DNA of 64,000 nt. Source: Mesorhizobium sp. B4-1-3 (GTDB lineage Bacteria; Pseudomonadota; Alphaproteobacteria; Rhizobiales; Rhizobiaceae). Under the pieces are notes generated by a model that worked only from the letters and a program-made list of their open reading frames with translations, was not told the DNA's origin and ran no database searches. Positions 60,639 through 64,000 of the stretch are shown piece after piece. Position numbers and translations under genes: made by a program. Positions within the stretch are counted from its first letter, which is position 1, and each line of letters starts with the position of its first letter. Where the stretch lies: positions 1 through 64,000 of the forward strand of contig NZ_VFTG01000012.1 in NCBI RefSeq assembly GCF_006439355.1, given 5' to 3'.

Positions 60639-63600
60639 GTGCAGGCCTCGGGCATGCAGTTCGCAAGCGACGGCTACGTGGTGCAGGGCGGCGACATCGA
60701 GCTGGTGGGCGGCTCGAGCATCATCCGCGTCGGCGACGGCACTGCGGCCAGCGCCGGCTATACGACCACCATCGCCTCCAATCTCACCGGCGCCAGCGAG
60801 TTGGTGAAGACCGACCTCGGCACTCTGGTGCTGTCGGGCACCAACAGCTACAGCGGCGGCACGGCCATCAATGGCGGCACGCTGCAGGTCGGCAGCAATG
60901 GCAGTCTTGGTGCGGCGTCCGGCGGTCTTTCTCTGAACGGCGGCACGCTGCACACCACCGACACCTTCACTTCTGCCCGCGCCGTAACCCTCGATGCCGG
61001 CGGCGGCACCTTCGACACCGACAGCGCGACCAAGCTGACGCTGACCAACACCGTGAGCGGTGCGGGTGCACTGACCAAGGATGGTGGCGGCACCCTGGTG
61101 CTGGCGAGCGATGCCACGCATTCGGGCGGCACGACCATTGCCGCGGGCACGCTGCAGGTCGGCGATGGCGGCACTGCCGGCAGCCTCGCCGGCAATGTCA
61201 CCGACAACGCCACACTGGCCTTCTACCGCTCCGATAGCTTGTCGTTCGGCGGCGTGATTTCCGGTACCGGCTCCGTGAACCAGATCGGTAGCGGCACCAC
61301 GATCCTGACCGCCGCCAACACCTACAGCGGCGGCACCACGATCTCCGCCGGCACGCTGCAGCTCGGCAATGGCGGCGCCTCCGGCTCGATCCTCGGCGAC
61401 GTCGTCGACGACGGCACCCTGGCCTTCGACCGGTCCGACGCGGTCACCTTCGGCGGCACGATCAGCGGCAGCGGCGGCATCAGGCAGTTCGGCAGCGGCT
61501 CGACGACGCTCACCGCGAACAACAGCTATGCGGGCCCGACGGTCGTCGATGGCGGAACGCTGTTCGTCAATGGCGACCAGTCGGCGGCCATCGGCCCAAC
61601 CTCGGTCAATGCCGGCGGCACGCTCGGCGGCACCGGCACGATCGGCGGCGACGTCAGCGTGGCGGATGGCGGGTTGATGAACCCGGGCGCTGCCGGGGCA
61701 GCCGGCACGCTCACCATCAACGGCGCGCTTGGGCTCAGCGGCGGATCCACCCTCAATTACGATTTCGGGCAGGCCAATGTCGCCGGGGGCGCCCTCAACG
61801 ACTTGACTGTGGTCGCAGGTAACCTGACGCTCGACGGCACCATCAATGTGAGCGTGGCGCCCGGCGGCACGTTCAGCCCCGGCATCTACCGGGTCATCAG
61901 CTATGGCGGCACGCTGACCGACAACGGTCTTAACGTCGGCACGATCCCGTCGCCGGACTTCTTCGTCCAGACCTCCATCGACAAGCAAGTCAACCTGGTC
62001 AACACCGCCGGCCTGCTGCTCAACTTCTGGGACGGCAATGCCGGTCCAAAGAACGATAGCACTGTCAATGGCGGCAACGGCACCTGGCAGAACTCGGCCG
62101 GCAACGACAACTGGACGCAAGCCACCGGTGCGATCAACGCGCCTTATCAGGACAATGCCTTCGCGATCTTCGCCGGCACGGCCGGCACCGTCACCGTCGA
62201 CAACGCCCCGGGGCAGGTCAGCGCCGCGGGCATGCAGTTCGCCACCGACGGCTACCTGATCCAGGGCGGCGACATCGCCCTGGTTGGGCCGCAGTCGACT
62301 ATCCGCGTCGGCGACGGCACCGCGGCCAGCGCAAGCTTTGTGGCGACCATCGCCTCCAACCTCACCGGCGACACCCAACTGGTCAAGGACGATCTCGGCA
62401 CGCTGGTGCTGTCCGGCACCAACAGCTACACCGGCGGCACCGCGATCAACGGCGGCACGGTGCGGATCGCGTCGGACACGAATCTCGGCGTCGAGGCGGG
62501 CGGGCTGAGCTTCGATGGCGGCACGCTTGACACGACCGCGGATGTCACGAGCGCTCGCGCCGTCACGCTCGCCGGCGCCGGCACGTTCCTGACCGATGCC
62601 GGCACGACGACCACATTGAGCGGCGGCATCACCGGCGCCGGCGCCCTGACCAAGGACGGCACCGGCACGCTGGTGCTGGCGAGCGACGCCGCCCATACCG
62701 GCGGCACGACGATCGCGGCGGGCACGCTGCAGGTCGGCAATGGCGGCGCTCTCGGCAGTCTGGCTGGCAATGTCGTCGACAACGGCACGCTGGCCTTCGA
62801 CCGCTCGGACGCCATCACCTTCGGCGGCGTCATCTCCGGCACCGGCGGCCTGAACCAGATCGGCGCCGGCACCACGATCCTGACCGGCGCCAACAGCTAT
62901 GGCGGGCCGACCAACGTCAATAGCGGAACCTTGCTCGTCAACGGCGACCAGACCGGCGCCACTGGCCTGACCTCGGTGGCAGGCGGCGCAACGCTTGGGG
63001 GCACCGGCATCATCGGCGGCAATGTCACCATGGCGGATGGCAGCACGCTGAGCCCCGGCGGCAGCGGCAACGCCGCCGGCGCGCTGACCATCAACGGCAA
63101 CCTGACCCTCAGCGGCGGCACCAGCCTTGCGTATAATTTCGGCCAGGCCAACGCGCCCGGCGGCGCGCTGAACGACGTCGTCAATGTCGGCGGCAACCTG
63201 ACGCTCGACGGCACGCTCAACATCACGCCGACCGCCGGCGGCAGCTTCGGCCCCGGTGTCTACCGCGTGTTCAACTACAACGGCTCGCTGACCGACAACG
63301 GGCTCGCCCTGACATCGCCCGATTACTCGGTGCAGACGTCGATCGCCAACCAAGTCAACCTCATCAACACGGCCGGGCAATTGCTGACCTTCTGGGACGG
63401 CGATGCCGGCCCCAAGAACAACAACGTCGTCGATGGCGGCAACGGCACTTGGCAGGTGGCCGGCACCGGCGACAACTGGACGACGCCCGGCGGGGAGGTC
63501 AATGCGCCGTGGAGCAATGGCCAGTTCGCCGTGTTCCAGGGCACGCCCGGCACCGTGACGGTGGACAACGGCAACGGCGCGGTCACCGTCAACGGCATGC

Positions 63601-64000
63601 AGTTCGCCGCCGACGGCTATCGCATCGAGGGCGATGCCATCACCTTGACCGGCGGACCGGCCATCATCAATGTCGGCGACGGCACCAGCGGCAGCGCCGG
63701 CTACAAGGCGACTATCGCATCGGATCTGGTTGGAAACTCCGGGCTGACCAAGGTCGACTACGGCACGCTGATCCTTGCCGGCAACAGCTCCTATATCGGA
63801 GCGACGACCGTGCAGGACGGAACCCTGGCGGCGGGCAAGGCCGGCGCCTTCAACGCGACGTCCGCCTTCACCGTCGCTTCCGGCGGCACGCTTGACCTTG
63901 CCGGCTTCGACCAGACGGTCGCCTCGCTCAACAACAGCGGCGCGGTACGGCTCGGCGCTGCGGTACCGGGAACAGTGCTCACCTTGAGTGGCGACTATGT
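60639..64000 (+). CDS. In-frame continuation of the autotransporter adhesin, runs off the window
   Basis: Same frame and repeat type as the preceding feature, open for 1120 codons to the window end, with no stop. First ATG is at 60654 (MQFASDGYVVQGGDIELVGG). It repeats long modules starting WDGDAGPHSN (about 60448), WDGNAGPKND (about 62030) and WDGDAGPKNN (about 63393). Without the first part it has no signal peptide, so it cannot be exported alone. The C-terminal beta-barrel is not in the window. Either the gene is disrupted or the TAG is a sequencing error or is read through. Confidence 0.75.
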   Translation, partial: MQASGMQFASDGYVVQGGDIELVGGSSIIRVGDGTAASAGYTTTIASNLTGASELVKTDLGTLVLSGTNSYSGGTAINGGTLQVGSNGSLGAASGGLSLNGGTLHTTDTFTSARAVTLDAGGGTFDTDSATKLTLTNTVSGAGALTKDGGGTLVLASDATHSGGTTIAAGTLQVGDGGTAGSLAGNVTDNATLAFYRSDSLSFGGVISGTGSVNQIGSGTTILTAANTYSGGTTISAGTLQLGNGGASGSILGDVVDDGTLAFDRSDAVTFGGTISGSGGIRQFGSGSTTLTANNSYAGPTVVDGGTLFVNGDQSAAIGPTSVNAGGTLGGTGTIGGDVSVADGGLMNPGAAGAAGTLTINGALGLSGGSTLNYDFGQANVAGGALNDLTVVAGNLTLDGTINVSVAPGGTFSPGIYRVISYGGTLTDNGLNVGTIPSPDFFVQTSIDKQVNLVNTAGLLLNFWDGNAGPKNDSTVNGGNGTWQNSAGNDNWTQATGAINAPYQDNAFAIFAGTAGTVTVDNAPGQVSAAGMQFATDGYLIQGGDIALVGPQSTIRVGDGTAASASFVATIASNLTGDTQLVKDDLGTLVLSGTNSYTGGTAINGGTVRIASDTNLGVEAGGLSFDGGTLDTTADVTSARAVTLAGAGTFLTDAGTTTTLSGGITGAGALTKDGTGTLVLASDAAHTGGTTIAAGTLQVGNGGALGSLAGNVVDNGTLAFDRSDAITFGGVISGTGGLNQIGAGTTILTGANSYGGPTNVNSGTLLVNGDQTGATGLTSVAGGATLGGTGIIGGNVTMADGSTLSPGGSGNAAGALTINGNLTLSGGTSLAYNFGQANAPGGALNDVVNVGGNLTLDGTLNITPTAGGSFGPGVYRVFNYNGSLTDNGLALTSPDYSVQTSIANQVNLINTAGQLLTFWDGDAGPKNNNVVDGGNGTWQVAGTGDNWTTPGGEVNAPWSNGQFAVFQGTPGTVTVDNGNGAVTVNGMQFAADGYRIEGDAITLTGGPAIINVGDGTSGSAGYKATIASDLVGNSGLTKVDYGTLILAGNSSYIGATTVQDGTLAAGKAGAFNATSAFTVASGGTLDLAGFDQTVASLNNSGAVRLGAAVPGTVLTLSGDY

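Noticed and set aside
59142..63380. A 1412-codon open frame on the minus strand opposite the adhesin repeats, and other long antisense frames such as that at 465-3599
   Set aside because: They are the mirror of GC-rich, strongly repeated coding DNA, where stop codons are rare in the antisense frames. Their translations are low-complexity shadows with no family features, while the opposite strand reads recognisable proteins.

Overview
The window looks like chromosomal DNA from a Mesorhizobium-type alphaproteobacterium (Rhizobiales). Base composition is GC-rich throughout. It carries a DUF768 protein (a family I associate with Mesorhizobium), a small DUF1127 protein divergent from an LsrB/VtlR-type LysR regulator, an alphaproteobacterial glutamate-cysteine ligase, a HisZ plus short-HisG pair, and several families of rhizobial intergenic palindromes. 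These assignments rest on recognising protein families by eye; no search was run.

Region 1 (216-12815) is one long minus-strand operon with its probable regulator divergent at the far end. In transcription order it encodes a fumarylacetoacetate-hydrolase-family enzyme, an alpha/beta hydrolase, an amidohydrolase, and a branched-chain-type (Liv) ABC transporter (LivH, LivM, substrate-binding protein, LivG, and a LivF fused to a Tm-1-like/UPF0261 domain). A flotillin-like SPFH protein follows. A GntR/FCD regulator is divergent at 12144. The logic is import of an unidentified organic acid or amide followed by hydrolytic breakdown.

Region 2 (13185-26482) is mixed housekeeping: DUF768, a DmpA-type aminopeptidase with xseA, the LysR/DUF1127 pair, a DUF937 protein with a repeated motif, gshA, rsmE, a protein with an Ada-like four-cysteine site, a glutamine amidotransferase, a 46-residue membrane peptide, a metallophosphatase, and a lactate-dehydrogenase-family flavoenzyme with its FadR-type regulator. 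Region 3 (26689-33440) has a DUF3422 membrane protein, glcDEF (glycolate oxidase) and a FolD-family protein lacking the usual catalytic lysine. Region 4 (33808-43509) has an L,D-transpeptidase, tag, small secreted and membrane proteins, hisS-hisZ-hisG, an acyl-CoA synthetase, a poly-gamma-glutamate-hydrolase-like protein and a Ca2+/H+ antiporter. Region 5 (43557-52159) has oxyR divergent from katG, aqpZ, an rsmB-like gene, a thioesterase, mtnN and guaA.

Region 6 (52160-64000) is accessory. Directly after guaA, whose 3' end is a known integration hotspot in other bacteria, lie a decayed ABC-permease fragment, two tandem overlapping mini-genes for RiPP-precursor-like peptides with their own terminator, an approximately 0.9 kb gene-poor stretch, and a giant autotransporter-type adhesin. 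The adhesin frame is interrupted by a single TAG codon at 60636 and then stays open to the window end. No tRNA, rRNA, CRISPR array, intact insertion sequence or integrase was seen.
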